21,510 nt of DNA from DASRTE01 sp035316885. GTDB taxonomy: Bacteria > Actinomycetota > Actinomycetes > Jiangellales > Jiangellaceae. The DNA lies in NCBI GenBank assembly GCA_035316885.1, contig DATHII010000306.1:1-21510 (forward strand), written 5' to 3'. This document shows positions 7,002 through 14,614 of this stretch, piece by piece. Both the position numbers and the translations under genes were made by a program. Below the pieces are notes generated by a model that was given only the letters and a program-made list of their open reading frames with translations, made no database searches and had not been told where the DNA came from. The first letter of the stretch is position 1; each line of letters begins with the position of its first letter.

Positions 7002-8575
7002 CCCCGGACAGACCCGTGTCCGTGCTGAGAGAGGTCGAGCACAAGTTCCGGGTCCACGGACTATTCCGGGTCCCTGACCTGACCGCCGGTGACGCCGTAT
7101 CCGTCGTCGAGGAACAGGGCACCATCTCGCTCGAGTCGGCCTACTTCGACACCGGCGACCTCCGGCTGGCCCGGGAGGGGGTGACGCTGCGGAGGCGGAC
7201 CGGCGACGACGACGAGGGGTGGCACCTCAAGCTGCCCGTGTCCGGCGCCGGCCCAACGGTGCGCGACGAGCTACGGCTGCCGCTCGCCGCGGGCGACCCC
7301 GACACTCCTCCGCGGGCTCTTCTGGATGTCGTCCGTGCCGTGCTGCGGCACTCGCCCGTGCGCCGGGTAGCAACACTGCGCACGGCACGCACCCGGCACC
7401 TGCTCCACGACGCGGCCGACCGGGCGGCCGCCGGGCTGGTCGACGACACCGTTCGCGTCGTCGACGGCTCGGGTCACGTCTCGGCACAGTTTCGCGAGCT
7501 GGAGTTGGAGCTGGACGAGCGCGACTCGACGCCGAACGACATGGTCGAGCAGGTGACCGATGCGCTCGTCGGCGCCGGAGCAGTCGGCGGCGAGTTCGTG
7601 GCGAAGGCCGTCCGCGCGCTCGGGCCACAGGCAGCCGCGCCGCCGGAGGTGCCGGAGCCGGACAAAGTCGGGCCCGACGATCCAGCGCACGCGGCCATCC
7701 AGGCCTACCTTGCGCGGCACACGATCGCGCTGCGTGACGCCGACCTCACCTTCCGGCGCGATCCCGACGGCCCGTGGGACTCCGTCCACAAGATGCGGGT
7801 CGCCGCCCGGCGGCTGCGCAGCGGGTTGCGCGTGTTCCGGCCGCTTCTCGACCGTGCGTGGGCCGACGAACTGCGCGACGAGCTGGCCTGGCTGGCCCGC
7901 GGTATGGGCGACCTGCGAGAGCTCGAGGTGCTGCTCGACCGCCTCAGCGACCGCCTGAAGGACTTGAGCGACGACGAGCGGCCCGAGGACCAGGGCGCCA
8001 GCGTGTTGGCACACGTCCGGCGCAAGAAGACCCAGGCGAGAAGGCGGGCGACGCGCCTGCTCGCCGCCGACCGCTACCTCGACCTGCACGAGTCGCTGGT
8101 GACGGCCGTCGCCGCGCCGCCGACGACGCCGGCGGCAGACCAGCCGGCCGGCACGGTGCTTCCACCGCTGGTCGCCAAGGCATGGAAACGGCTCGACCGG
8201 AGGGTCGGGGCCGTGCTGGCCGACGAGGCCGCACCGGGAGGTGCGCCGGACGCCGAGTGGCACGCGGCGCGCATCGCCGCCAAGCGTGCCCGGTACGCCG
8301 CCGAGGCGGTGGCACCCGTCCTGGGCAAGGACGCCGCTGCACTGGCCGAGCAGCTCGAACGAGTCACCGACATCCTCGGCGCCCACCAGGACGCCGCGGA
8401 CGCAGCCGTGGCCGTGCGGACGATCGCGGCCGAGGTGACCGACCCGTCCGCCGGCTTCGTCCTCGGCGTCCTACACGCCGCCGAGCGCGAGGACGTCCGC
8501 GCAAGACGGGCGGAGTTCGCTGCGGTGTGGCCGAAGGTCAGCCGGGCCAGATGGCGCCGGTGGCTCGACCCATGA
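6998..8575 (+). CDS. CYTH-CHAD domain protein (polyphosphate-associated)
   Basis: The N-terminal CYTH (triphosphate tunnel) domain spans about residues 8-205 and begins with the metal-binding ExExK motif, Glu12-Val-Glu14-His-Lys16. The C-terminal CHAD helical domain spans about 226-520, with SVHKMRVAARRLRSGLRVF and the second half HAARIAAKRARYAAEAV. CHAD domains bind polyphosphate, and CYTH domains often hydrolyse triphosphate or short polyphosphate. Translational overlap with ppk (GTGA at 6998-7001) strongly supports a role in polyphosphate metabolism, either hydrolysis or granule targeting. The chosen GTG at 6998 gives 525 residues; GTG at 7016 would start at SVLREVEHKF and is also possible. 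The stop overlaps the start of the Nudix gene (ATGA). The length is normal for the class. Confidence 0.9.
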   Translation: MTPDRPVSVLREVEHKFRVHGLFRVPDLTAGDAVSVVEEQGTISLESAYFDTGDLRLAREGVTLRRRTGDDDEGWHLKLPVSGAGPTVRDELRLPLAAGDPDTPPRALLDVVRAVLRHSPVRRVATLRTARTRHLLHDAADRAAAGLVDDTVRVVDGSGHVSAQFRELELELDERDSTPNDMVEQVTDALVGAGAVGGEFVAKAVRALGPQAAAPPEVPEPDKVGPDDPAHAAIQAYLARHTIALRDADLTFRRDPDGPWDSVHKMRVAARRLRSGLRVFRPLLDRAWADELRDELAWLARGMGDLRELEVLLDRLSDRLKDLSDDERPEDQGASVLAHVRRKKTQARRRATRLLAADRYLDLHESLVTAVAAPPTTPAADQPAGTVLPPLVAKAWKRLDRRVGAVLADEAAPGGAPDAEWHAARIAAKRARYAAEAVAPVLGKDAAALAEQLERVTDILGAHQDAADAAVAVRTIAAEVTDPSAGFVLGVLHAAEREDVRARRAEFAAVWPKVSRARWRRWLDP

Positions 8576-9480
8576 GCAGGTCCCGAGCCGCGCCGGTCCG
8601 CGCCGTGGTCGCGGCTGGTGCCGTCCTGTGGCGACGAGCTGTCGGCGATAACGGCATCGAGATCTGCCTCGTCCATCGTCCGCGGTATGACGACTGGTCG
8701 TTGCCCAAAGGCAAGCGGGGCCCAGGCGAACATCTCCTTGCCTGTGCCGTGCGGGAGGTCGAGGAGGAGACCGGGCATCGGGTGGTCCTCGGCCGTCCAC
8801 TGCCGGATCAGCATTACCAGGTCGATGGCTTGCCCAAGCATGTTCACTACTGGGCAGCTCTTGCTGACGACGACGCGCCGGAGTGGCGAGCCACCGACGA
8901 GGTCGACGAGGTGATCTTCGTCCCCGCGGCGGACGCGCTGCGTCGGCTGACCCACCCGCGCGACGCCGAGCCAGTCATGGCCCTCATCGCAGACCCGATC
9001 AGGACGACGCCGCTGGTGGTGCTCCGCCACACCGATGCGCTCGCCCGCTCGTCGTGGACGGATGCGCCCGACCCGGAGCGGCCCCTGGACGAGCGCGGAG
9101 TCCGCGAGGCGGCCGCACTCGTCGCGCCGTTGAGCGCGCTCGGTGTCACCCGGGTCGTGACCAGCGACGCCGTACGGTGCGTCGAAACCGTCCGGCCGTA
9201 CGCCGAGACTGCGGGCGTGACCCTCGAGCTCGAGCCGGTGCTGTCCGAGGACGGGCACCTGGACCGGCCCGACGGTGCCGGGCGGTTCACCAGGGCCGTG
9301 CTGGCCGACGCTGCTCCGACCGTGATCTGTGCCCACCGGCCCGTCCTGCCCGATGTGATCGCGGCGGCTACCGAGCGGTCGCACACGGAGGTGCCCGGCG
9401 GTCGGCTGCACCCAGGCGAGTTCCTTGTGCTGCACCACCATGGCGGCACCGTGGTCGCCGCCGAGCGCCACCACCCCTGA
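8572..9480 (+). CDS. Nudix hydrolase fused to histidine phosphatase domain (MutT1-like)
   Basis: The 302-residue protein has an N-terminal Nudix domain. Its box runs from Gly47 to about residue 69 and fits GX5EX7REUXEEXGU exactly (Glu53, REVEEETG at 61-68). The C-terminal half is a histidine-phosphatase (SixA-like) domain whose first motif is LRHTDA (Arg152-His153) and whose late catalytic His is in ICAHRPVLPD. The mycobacterial two-domain MutT1 has this architecture and acts on 8-oxo-(d)GTP and on diadenosine polyphosphates; that role is inferred from the architecture. The phosphatase motif reads RHT rather than RHG, as often seen in this subfamily. It is coupled by ATGA to the CYTH-CHAD gene and ends 9 bp before the convergent SDR gene. 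A mutT-type gene also lies between ppk and pstS in Streptomyces. Confidence 0.88.
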   Translation: MSRSRAAPVRAVVAAGAVLWRRAVGDNGIEICLVHRPRYDDWSLPKGKRGPGEHLLACAVREVEEETGHRVVLGRPLPDQHYQVDGLPKHVHYWAALADDDAPEWRATDEVDEVIFVPAADALRRLTHPRDAEPVMALIADPIRTTPLVVLRHTDALARSSWTDAPDPERPLDERGVREAAALVAPLSALGVTRVVTSDAVRCVETVRPYAETAGVTLELEPVLSEDGHLDRPDGAGRFTRAVLADAAPTVICAHRPVLPDVIAAATERSHTEVPGGRLHPGEFLVLHHHGGTVVAAERHHP

Positions 9481-9489
9481 CGGGATGGT

Positions 9490-10156
9490 CTAGTTGGCGA
9501 CGGCTACAGCGTGCTTGATCGTCTCGGGTTGCCCGAGCACGCGCAGCATCAGATGGGCGACGTCGGCGCGTGAGACGAGTAGGCCGCCTCGGACGTTCTG
9601 CCCGTACGCAGTCCGGTAGGTGCCGGTCAGGGGCTTGTCGGTGAGCCGAGGCGGTCGAACAACCGTCCAGTCAAGTCCGCTGTCCCTGACGACGTCCTCC
9701 ATCAGCGCGAGGTCGGCGTAGGGCTTGCGCAGCGCGACCCTGGTCAGCGGACCGAGCAGGTTCCGCATGACGAACCCCTCGCCAGGGTCGCGCTTCGGCG
9801 GCTTCGGGCGCCCAGGCGATGGCACGGTAGAGACCGGCGCGGCGCTGACCACGACGATGCGTCGTACGCCTGTCGCCTGCATCGCCTGGACGATCGCGTG
9901 GGTGCCCTTCGAGGCTATTCCGGTCTCGGACACCGACCGTGGACCAAGGCCGGAGAGCACTGCGTCGGCGCCCTCGAAGGCGGACTCCAACGCCGCCGGC
10001 TCCGGAGCGGCCAGGTCGGCCGTGACGATTCGTACGTCTGCGGACAGCGTCCTCGGGTTCCGCACGATCGCTGTGACGTCGTGACGTGCGGCAACGGCCT
10101 GCTCGAGGGCTTGGCGACCGATGCCCCCGGTCGCGGCGGTTGACCAGTGCGATCAA
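9490..10156 (-). pseudogene. NAD(P)H-binding SDR/NmrA-type reductase with a frameshift in its first codons
   Basis: The body of the protein is clear from the minus-strand GTG at 10065 to the TAG at 9490. It reads RNPRTLSADVRIVTADLAAPE, then GADAVLSGLGPRS, VVVSAAPVSTVPSPGR, DWTVVRPPRLTDKPLTG and QNVRGGLLVSRADVAHLMLR, which is NAD(P)-binding NmrA/SDR style. The frame upstream of 10065 continues the fold without any start codon (AATGGIGRQALEQAVAARHDVTAIV) and hits a stop (TGA) eight codons before the GxxGxxG motif. The missing first strand, LIALV, is present in the next frame from a TTG at 10156. One extra base near 10140 (GTCAACC, expected GTCACC) explains this. Without the Rossmann start, a protein from 10065 would not bind cofactor normally. 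It is either a true frameshift or a sequencing error. Confidence 0.65.
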
Positions 10157-10580
10157 GGAGTCACTGCGCGAGCTGAGCGTTCAGCTGTCATTGCTCAACC
10201 ATCAGGTCGGCGCACTGCTCGGGCTCAACGACGTCGACCTCGACTGCCTCGACCTCGTCGCCCGCCACGGCCCGCTCAGCCCCACCGCCCTCGCCCGCCG
10301 TGCCGGGCTGCACCCGGCCACCATCACCGGCATCCTCGACCGGCTCGAACGCAGCGGCTGGGTCACCCGCGACCGCGACCCGTCCGACCGCCGAGCCGTC
10401 GTCGTCCGGGCCCTGCGGGACCGCAACGCCGAGCTGTTCGGTCTCTACTCCGGGATGAACGCGTCGATTGACCAGCTCTGCGCCGGCTACGGGGTAACCG
10501 AGCTCGAAGTACTCGCCGACTTCCTCCAGCGCACCGCGACCGCGGGACAGACCGCCACCGACCAGTTGGCCAGCAGTTGA
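10140..10580 (+). CDS. MarR-family transcriptional regulator
   Basis: The product of 146 residues from the TTG at 10140 has a winged helix typical of MarR. After VDLDCLDLVARHGPLSPTALARRAGLHPATITGILDRLERSGWV comes the wing TRDRDPSDRRAVVVRAL. The C-terminal helices would dimerise. The ligand is unknown. The gene is divergent from the SDR-type gene, and MarR regulators often control such a neighbour. Its start is uncertain: no strong ribosome-binding site is visible, the TTG lies inside the 5' end of the minus-strand SDR gene, and an upstream in-frame GTG at 10086 would overlap it further. The 5' ends of the two genes overlap by about 17 bp. No operator palindrome stood out. Confidence 0.8.
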   Translation: MTSAIKESLRELSVQLSLLNHQVGALLGLNDVDLDCLDLVARHGPLSPTALARRAGLHPATITGILDRLERSGWVTRDRDPSDRRAVVVRALRDRNAELFGLYSGMNASIDQLCAGYGVTELEVLADFLQRTATAGQTATDQLASS

Positions 10581-10677
10581 CGCAGAGAGCATGTCCAGCG
10601 GGGTGCACGCATGAGGCGGCTCGTTCACGTGACGGCCACCACAGCGTTCGATCGAGGACCAGCATTCGGTGGCTTGC

Positions 10678-10699
10678 GTTCATTGTTCGTTCACTCGTC
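10678..10699 (+). promoter_or_regulatory. PHO box (PhoP-binding direct repeats) upstream of pstS
   Basis: Two consecutive 11-nt units, GTTCATTGTTC and GTTCACTCGTC, share GTTCA at an exact 11-base period. This is the layout of the actinobacterial PHO box bound by the phosphate-starvation regulator PhoP, whose units begin GTTCACC. It lies 80 bp upstream of the pstS start. The repeat is seen directly. PhoP control is inferred from the known regulation of pstS in Streptomyces and related genera. Confidence 0.7.
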
Positions 10700-10761
10700 A
10701 AGGACCGCATGGTCACCTCCACTCCCTACGTTCGCGGTGTCACGTGGACGACTATTGGTCC

Positions 10762-10770
10762 GAGGAAGGA
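10762..10770 (+). promoter_or_regulatory. Ribosome-binding site that fixes the pstS start
   Basis: GAGGAAGGA ends 8 bases before the GTG at 10779. It decides this start over longer in-frame options reaching back to 10611. The chosen start also yields a correctly proportioned lipoprotein signal peptide. Confidence 0.8.
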
Positions 10771-10778
10771 CACCGGAA

Positions 10779-11762
10779 GTGGACATCAGCTCTGTTCGAC
10801 GGCGCTTGGCGCCCCTGGCGGTCACCGGCGCCGCAGCTCTCGTGCTGGCTGCGTGCGGTAGCGGCAACGATCCGGACAACGCCACAGCCGAAGAAGAAGG
10901 AAGCGAGACAGACGCCCTGTCCGGCGCCGTCGTCATCGACGGTTCCAGCACCGTCTTCCCCCTGACCAGCGCGGCGGCCGAGTTGTTCGCCGAGGAGCAG
11001 CCGGACGTGCAGGTCTCGGTCGGCCAGTCGGGCACCGGCGGCGGCTTCGAGAAGTTCTGCGCCGGGGAGACTGACATATCCGACGCGTCCCGGGCCATCG
11101 CGGACGACGAGGTCGCCATCTGCGAGGAGAACGGCGTCACGAACGACGAGTTCTCAATCGCAAACGACGGGCTCACCGTCGTGGTCAACGCCGAGAACGA
11201 CTGGGCCACCTGCCTGACCGTCGAGCAGCTCAACGCGATCTGGGCACCCGACTCGACCGTCAGCAACTGGAACCAGGTCGACCCGTCGTTCCCGGACGAG
11301 CCGCTCGTGCTGTCCGGCCCAGGTACCGACTCCGGCACGTTCGACTACTTCACCGACGCGATCAACGGCGAGGAGGGCGCCTCGCGGACCGACTACCAGG
11401 CCTCCGAGGACGACAACGTGATCGTCCAAGCGGTTCAGGGATCTGCCGGCGCCATGGGGTACTTCGGCTACTCCTACTACGAGGAGAACGCCGAGACACT
11501 CAATGCAGTGGAGATCGACGGCGGTGGCGGTTGCATCGCGCCGAACCCCGAGACCGTCCAGGACGGCTCCTATGCTCCGCTCGGCCGGCAGCTGTTCATC
11601 TACCCGTCGGCAGAGGCACTGGAGCGGCCGGAGGTCGAGGGCTTCGTCCGCTTCTACATCGAGAACATCGACCAGATTGTGGAGGCGGCGGGCTTCATCG
11701 GGCTCAACGACGAGCAGAAGACGACGCTGTCCGACCAGTTCGACGCACTCCTCGGCGGCTGA
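10779..11762 (+). CDS. pstS: Phosphate ABC transporter substrate-binding lipoprotein PstS
   Basis: PstS captures phosphate outside the membrane and delivers it to PstCA. The 327-residue protein has a lipoprotein signal peptide: a basic start (VRRRL), a hydrophobic core and a lipobox LAAC with the lipidated Cys26. An acidic linker (about 31-45) follows. Conserved phosphate-binding segments are visible: DGSSTVFPLT, GQSGTGGGFEKFCAGETDISDASR and SGPGTDSGTFDYF, which match the family pattern. The gene starts the pst operon, followed by pstC after 8 bp. The PHO box upstream suggests induction by phosphate starvation through PhoP. Arsenate is a known but poorly accepted analogue for PstS proteins, which matters given the arsenic-type genes downstream. 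Confidence 0.95.
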   Translation: MDISSVRRRLAPLAVTGAAALVLAACGSGNDPDNATAEEEGSETDALSGAVVIDGSSTVFPLTSAAAELFAEEQPDVQVSVGQSGTGGGFEKFCAGETDISDASRAIADDEVAICEENGVTNDEFSIANDGLTVVVNAENDWATCLTVEQLNAIWAPDSTVSNWNQVDPSFPDEPLVLSGPGTDSGTFDYFTDAINGEEGASRTDYQASEDDNVIVQAVQGSAGAMGYFGYSYYEENAETLNAVEIDGGGGCIAPNPETVQDGSYAPLGRQLFIYPSAEALERPEVEGFVRFYIENIDQIVEAAGFIGLNDEQKTTLSDQFDALLGG

Positions 11763-11770
11763 GCGAGTAC

Positions 11771-12712
11771 GTGAGCAGCACCAGGCAGCCGACCGGCGCA
11801 GGGGTGTCCCTGCGCCGGTCGCAGCCACGTTACGGAGAGCGGGTCATCGAGGCCGTCCTGTTCCTCGCCGCGCTGGTCTCGATCCTCACCACCATCGGGA
11901 TCGTCGTCGCCATCATCGGGCCGACGATCGACTTCTTCCGCGAGCCGGCCGTGACGGTGTGGGACTTCCTCACCGGCACCGAGTGGACGGCCCTGTTCGG
12001 CGAAGAGCAGCAGGAGTTCGGCGTCCTGCCGCTGGTCAGTGCGACCCTGGTCACCACCGTGATCGCCATGGTGGTGGCCATGCCGGTAGGTCTCGGCGCA
12101 GCGATCTATCTGGCCGAGTACGCCTCGCCCGGCGCCCGGAGGCTGCTCAAGCCGACGCTCGAGGTGCTCGCCGGCATCCCGACCGTTGTCTACGGCTTCT
12201 TCGCCGTGTCGTTCATCACCCCGAACGTTCTGCAGTCGTTCCTCGAGGTCGGCACGTTCAACAAGCTCAGCCCCGGCCTGGTCATGGGTGTCATGATCAT
12301 CCCGACGGTGGCCACCCTTTCCGAGGACGCCATGTCGGCCGTGCCGCAGGCGCTGCGGGACGGCGCATACGGCCTGGGCAGTACGAAGCGGCAGGTGGCG
12401 ACCAAGGTGGTCGTACCGGCCGCGATCTCGGGCATCATCGCCGCGTTCGTGCTCGGGATCAGCCGGGCGATCGGCGAGACCATGATCGTCGCCCTGGCTG
12501 CAGGCAACCAGGCGAACCTCTCGTTCAACCCGCTGGAGCTCGGACAGACGATGACCGGGTTCATCGCACAGGCGGCCTCCGGCGACCAGCCGACGGGCTC
12601 GATCGGCTACGAGTCGCTGTTCGCGGTCGCCGCGCTGCTGTTCGCGATCACCATCGTGATGAACTTCATCAGCATCCGGATGGTTCGCAGATACCGCGAG
12701 GTGTACGAGTGA
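11771..12712 (+). CDS. pstC: Phosphate ABC transporter permease PstC
   Basis: The 313-residue integral membrane protein has about six transmembrane helices (the first about residues 22-45). The binding-protein-dependent transport (EAA) loop reads EDAMSAVPQALRDGAYGLGSTKRQVATKVVVPAAISGI, in which the helix contacts PstB. The PstC-typical ISRAIGETMIVALAAGN follows. The GTG at 11771 is 8 bp after the pstS stop. No strong ribosome-binding site is visible, so translation may be coupled to pstS. The stop overlaps the pstA start (GTGA). Confidence 0.93.
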   Translation: MSSTRQPTGAGVSLRRSQPRYGERVIEAVLFLAALVSILTTIGIVVAIIGPTIDFFREPAVTVWDFLTGTEWTALFGEEQQEFGVLPLVSATLVTTVIAMVVAMPVGLGAAIYLAEYASPGARRLLKPTLEVLAGIPTVVYGFFAVSFITPNVLQSFLEVGTFNKLSPGLVMGVMIIPTVATLSEDAMSAVPQALRDGAYGLGSTKRQVATKVVVPAAISGIIAAFVLGISRAIGETMIVALAAGNQANLSFNPLELGQTMTGFIAQAASGDQPTGSIGYESLFAVAALLFAITIVMNFISIRMVRRYREVYE

Positions 12713-13626
12713 CGGTCACCGAGCTCACACCTCCACCGCCGGCGTCGCAGCCGCCGCCGGTGCTCACCGGGCGCAGCCACGACCGCGCGCCGAAGGAGTA
12801 CGGATTCCGCGCTGTCCTGCTGACCAGCATGGGCATCGGCATCGTCTTCCTCGTCGTCCTGCTGGTCTACGTTCTGGTCGAGGGGTGGCCACGACTCGAC
12901 CTCGACCTGTTCCGCAACCAGGGGTCGCAGCTCAATCCGGCGACGGCCGGAGCGCAGGCGGCGATCTACGGCACACTCTGGCTGATGTTGGGCACGGCCG
13001 TGATCATCCTGCCGCTCGGCGTCATGTCGGCGATCTATCTGGAGGAGTACGCCGATCAGGAGAGGTGGTACAACCGGCTGATCGAGGTGAACATCCAGAA
13101 CCTCGCGGCCGTCCCCAGTGTCGTCTACGGCATCCTCGGGCTCGGTCTGGTCGTCCGCGGCCCTCTCTCCCTGGGCCCTGTCCTGCTCGCAGGCATGATC
13201 ATCTTGGCGTTGCTCGTCCTGCCCGTCGTCATCATCTCCAGCCGCGAAGCCATCCGCGCCGTGCCCGACTCGATTCGCGACGGCTCCCTGGCCCTGGGCG
13301 CCACCCAATGGCAGACGATCCGGCGGACGGTCCTGCCGAACAGCGTGCCGGGCATCGCAACCGGTTCGATCCTCGCATTGTCCCGCGCGATCGGTGAGGC
13401 GGCGCCACTGGTGATCATCGGAGTAGCCCTGACCGTCACGTTCAACCCGGCGAGCGTCTACGACCGGTTCACGACGCTGCCCATGCAGATCTACAGCTAC
13501 GCACAGCGACCGCAGGAAGACTTCATCATCCTCTCCAGCGCCCTGATCATCGTGTTGCTCGTCATCCTGCTCGCGATGAACTCGGTCGCCATCCTCATCC
13601 GTAACAAGTACCAGCGGCGCTGGTGA
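12709..13626 (+). CDS. pstA: Phosphate ABC transporter permease PstA
   Basis: The second permease of the Pst transporter has 305 residues. A Pro-rich cytoplasmic tail (about 1-32) precedes about six transmembrane helices. The EAA-type loop is SREAIRAVPDSIRDGSLALGATQWQTIRRTVLPNSVPGI, followed by LSRAIGEAAPLVIIG, matching PstA. It pairs with PstC to form the channel energised by PstB. The GTG start overlaps the pstC stop, and its own stop overlaps the pstB GTG start, so all three are coupled. The length is normal. Confidence 0.93.
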   Translation: MTVTELTPPPPASQPPPVLTGRSHDRAPKEYGFRAVLLTSMGIGIVFLVVLLVYVLVEGWPRLDLDLFRNQGSQLNPATAGAQAAIYGTLWLMLGTAVIILPLGVMSAIYLEEYADQERWYNRLIEVNIQNLAAVPSVVYGILGLGLVVRGPLSLGPVLLAGMIILALLVLPVVIISSREAIRAVPDSIRDGSLALGATQWQTIRRTVLPNSVPGIATGSILALSRAIGEAAPLVIIGVALTVTFNPASVYDRFTTLPMQIYSYAQRPQEDFIILSSALIIVLLVILLAMNSVAILIRNKYQRRW

Positions 13627-14582
13627 CCATGGTCACACCCGACGGCGAGACGAGAGACGACATGACCGACCAGGACACCGTCGCGGCGAGGCAGCCGAGC
13701 GACACTGTCGCTGGGCCTCCAGCCGCGGCCGGCAGCACCATAGTCGCGCCGCCGCGACCCGAGCGCGCGAAGCGCGACGCACGCGATTCGAGGCCGCTGG
13801 ACCCGCTGATCTCCGTCGAGAAGCTCAACATCTTCTACGGCGACTTCCACGCCGTCCGCGACGTCGACATGCTCATCGGCCGCAACGAGATCACGGCCCT
13901 GATCGGTCCCTCGGGGTGCGGCAAGTCGACGGTCATCCGCTGTTTCGACCGGATGAACGACTTGATCCCGTCCGCCCGGGTCGAGGGCAAGGTGCTCTTC
14001 CACGGACAGGACCTCTACGCCAGAGACGTCGACCCGATCGAGGTTCGACGTCGGGTGGGCATGGTCTTCCAGAAGCCCAACCCCTTCCCGAAGTCGATCT
14101 TCGACAACGTTGCCTACGGGCCGACGGTCATCGGGATGAAGCTCTCGAAGAGCGGGATGGCCGACCGCGTCGAGCACGCCCTGGTCGCCGCCGCGCTGTG
14201 GGACGAGGTCAAGGACAAGCTCGACCAGAACGGCCTGTCGCTCTCCGGCGGCCAGCAGCAGCGGCTCTGCATCGCCAGGGCCATCGCGACCAACCCGGAG
14301 GTCATCCTCATGGACGAGCCGTGCTCGGCGCTCGACCCGCTCGCGACGTCCAAGATCGAAGACCTCATGCAGGACCTGGTCGAGGAGTTCACGATCATCA
14401 TCGTGACGCACAACATGCAGCAAGCAGCGCGAGTCAGCGACCGGACGGCGTTCTTCACCGCCAACGTCGACGACAGAGGTCAGCGTTTCGGCGAACTCGT
14501 CGAGTACGACCTGACGAGCAAGATCTTCACAAACCCGGAAGACAGCCGCACCGAGGACTACATCTCCGGCCGCTTCGGCTGA
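13623..14582 (+). CDS. pstB: Phosphate ABC transporter ATP-binding protein PstB
   Basis: PstB is the ATPase of the Pst importer. It has Walker A GPSGCGKS (95-102), a Q-loop in FQKPNPFPKSIFDNVAYG (PstB-typical), the signature LSGGQQQR (about 208-215), Walker B VILMDEP (about 227-233) and a switch His in IIVTHNMQQAARVSD. The GTG at 13623 gives 319 residues, about 60 more than most PstB proteins. The extra N-terminal stretch is Pro/Ala/Arg-rich and looks disordered. ATG codons at 13629 and 13662 are alternative starts, and the true N-terminus is uncertain. It is the last pst gene and converges on the arsenate reductase gene 16 bp away. No phoU gene follows it. Confidence 0.94.
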   Translation: MTMVTPDGETRDDMTDQDTVAARQPSDTVAGPPAAAGSTIVAPPRPERAKRDARDSRPLDPLISVEKLNIFYGDFHAVRDVDMLIGRNEITALIGPSGCGKSTVIRCFDRMNDLIPSARVEGKVLFHGQDLYARDVDPIEVRRRVGMVFQKPNPFPKSIFDNVAYGPTVIGMKLSKSGMADRVEHALVAAALWDEVKDKLDQNGLSLSGGQQQRLCIARAIATNPEVILMDEPCSALDPLATSKIEDLMQDLVEEFTIIIVTHNMQQAARVSDRTAFFTANVDDRGQRFGELVEYDLTSKIFTNPEDSRTEDYISGRFG

Positions 14583-14588
14583 CCGAAC

Positions 14589-14614
14589 CCCGTCGGCGTC
14601 ATGCCGGCGTCGGG
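14589..14614. terminator. Possible bidirectional hairpin between pstB and arsC
   Basis: CCCGTCGGCG pairs imperfectly with GCCGGCGTCGGG across a short loop (8 of 10 outer pairs). A smaller perfect hairpin TTCGG-CTGA-CCGAA (14574-14587) encloses the pstB stop. No U-tract follows on either strand, so termination is only suggested by the convergent gene ends. The 3' end of arsC lies inside it. Confidence 0.35.

Larger units (their letters stand above)
10581..10778. other. Intergenic region between marR and pstS; regulatory, no gene seen
   Basis: This 198-bp stretch contains no convincing coding frame. It holds a GTTCACGTGAC half-site (10623-10633, including the palindrome TCACGTGA), the PHO box at 10678-10699, a possible -10 element TACGTT at 10727-10732, and the strong ribosome-binding site of pstS at 10762-10770. 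I could not identify a convincing -35 hexamer at normal spacing from TACGTT, which would be consistent with an activator-dependent promoter. Confidence 0.6.

Noticed and set aside
10611..10778. Longer pstS starting at 10611
   Set aside because: It would bury the signal peptide 56 residues inside the protein and cross the PHO box; the GTG at 10779 has a strong ribosome-binding site.
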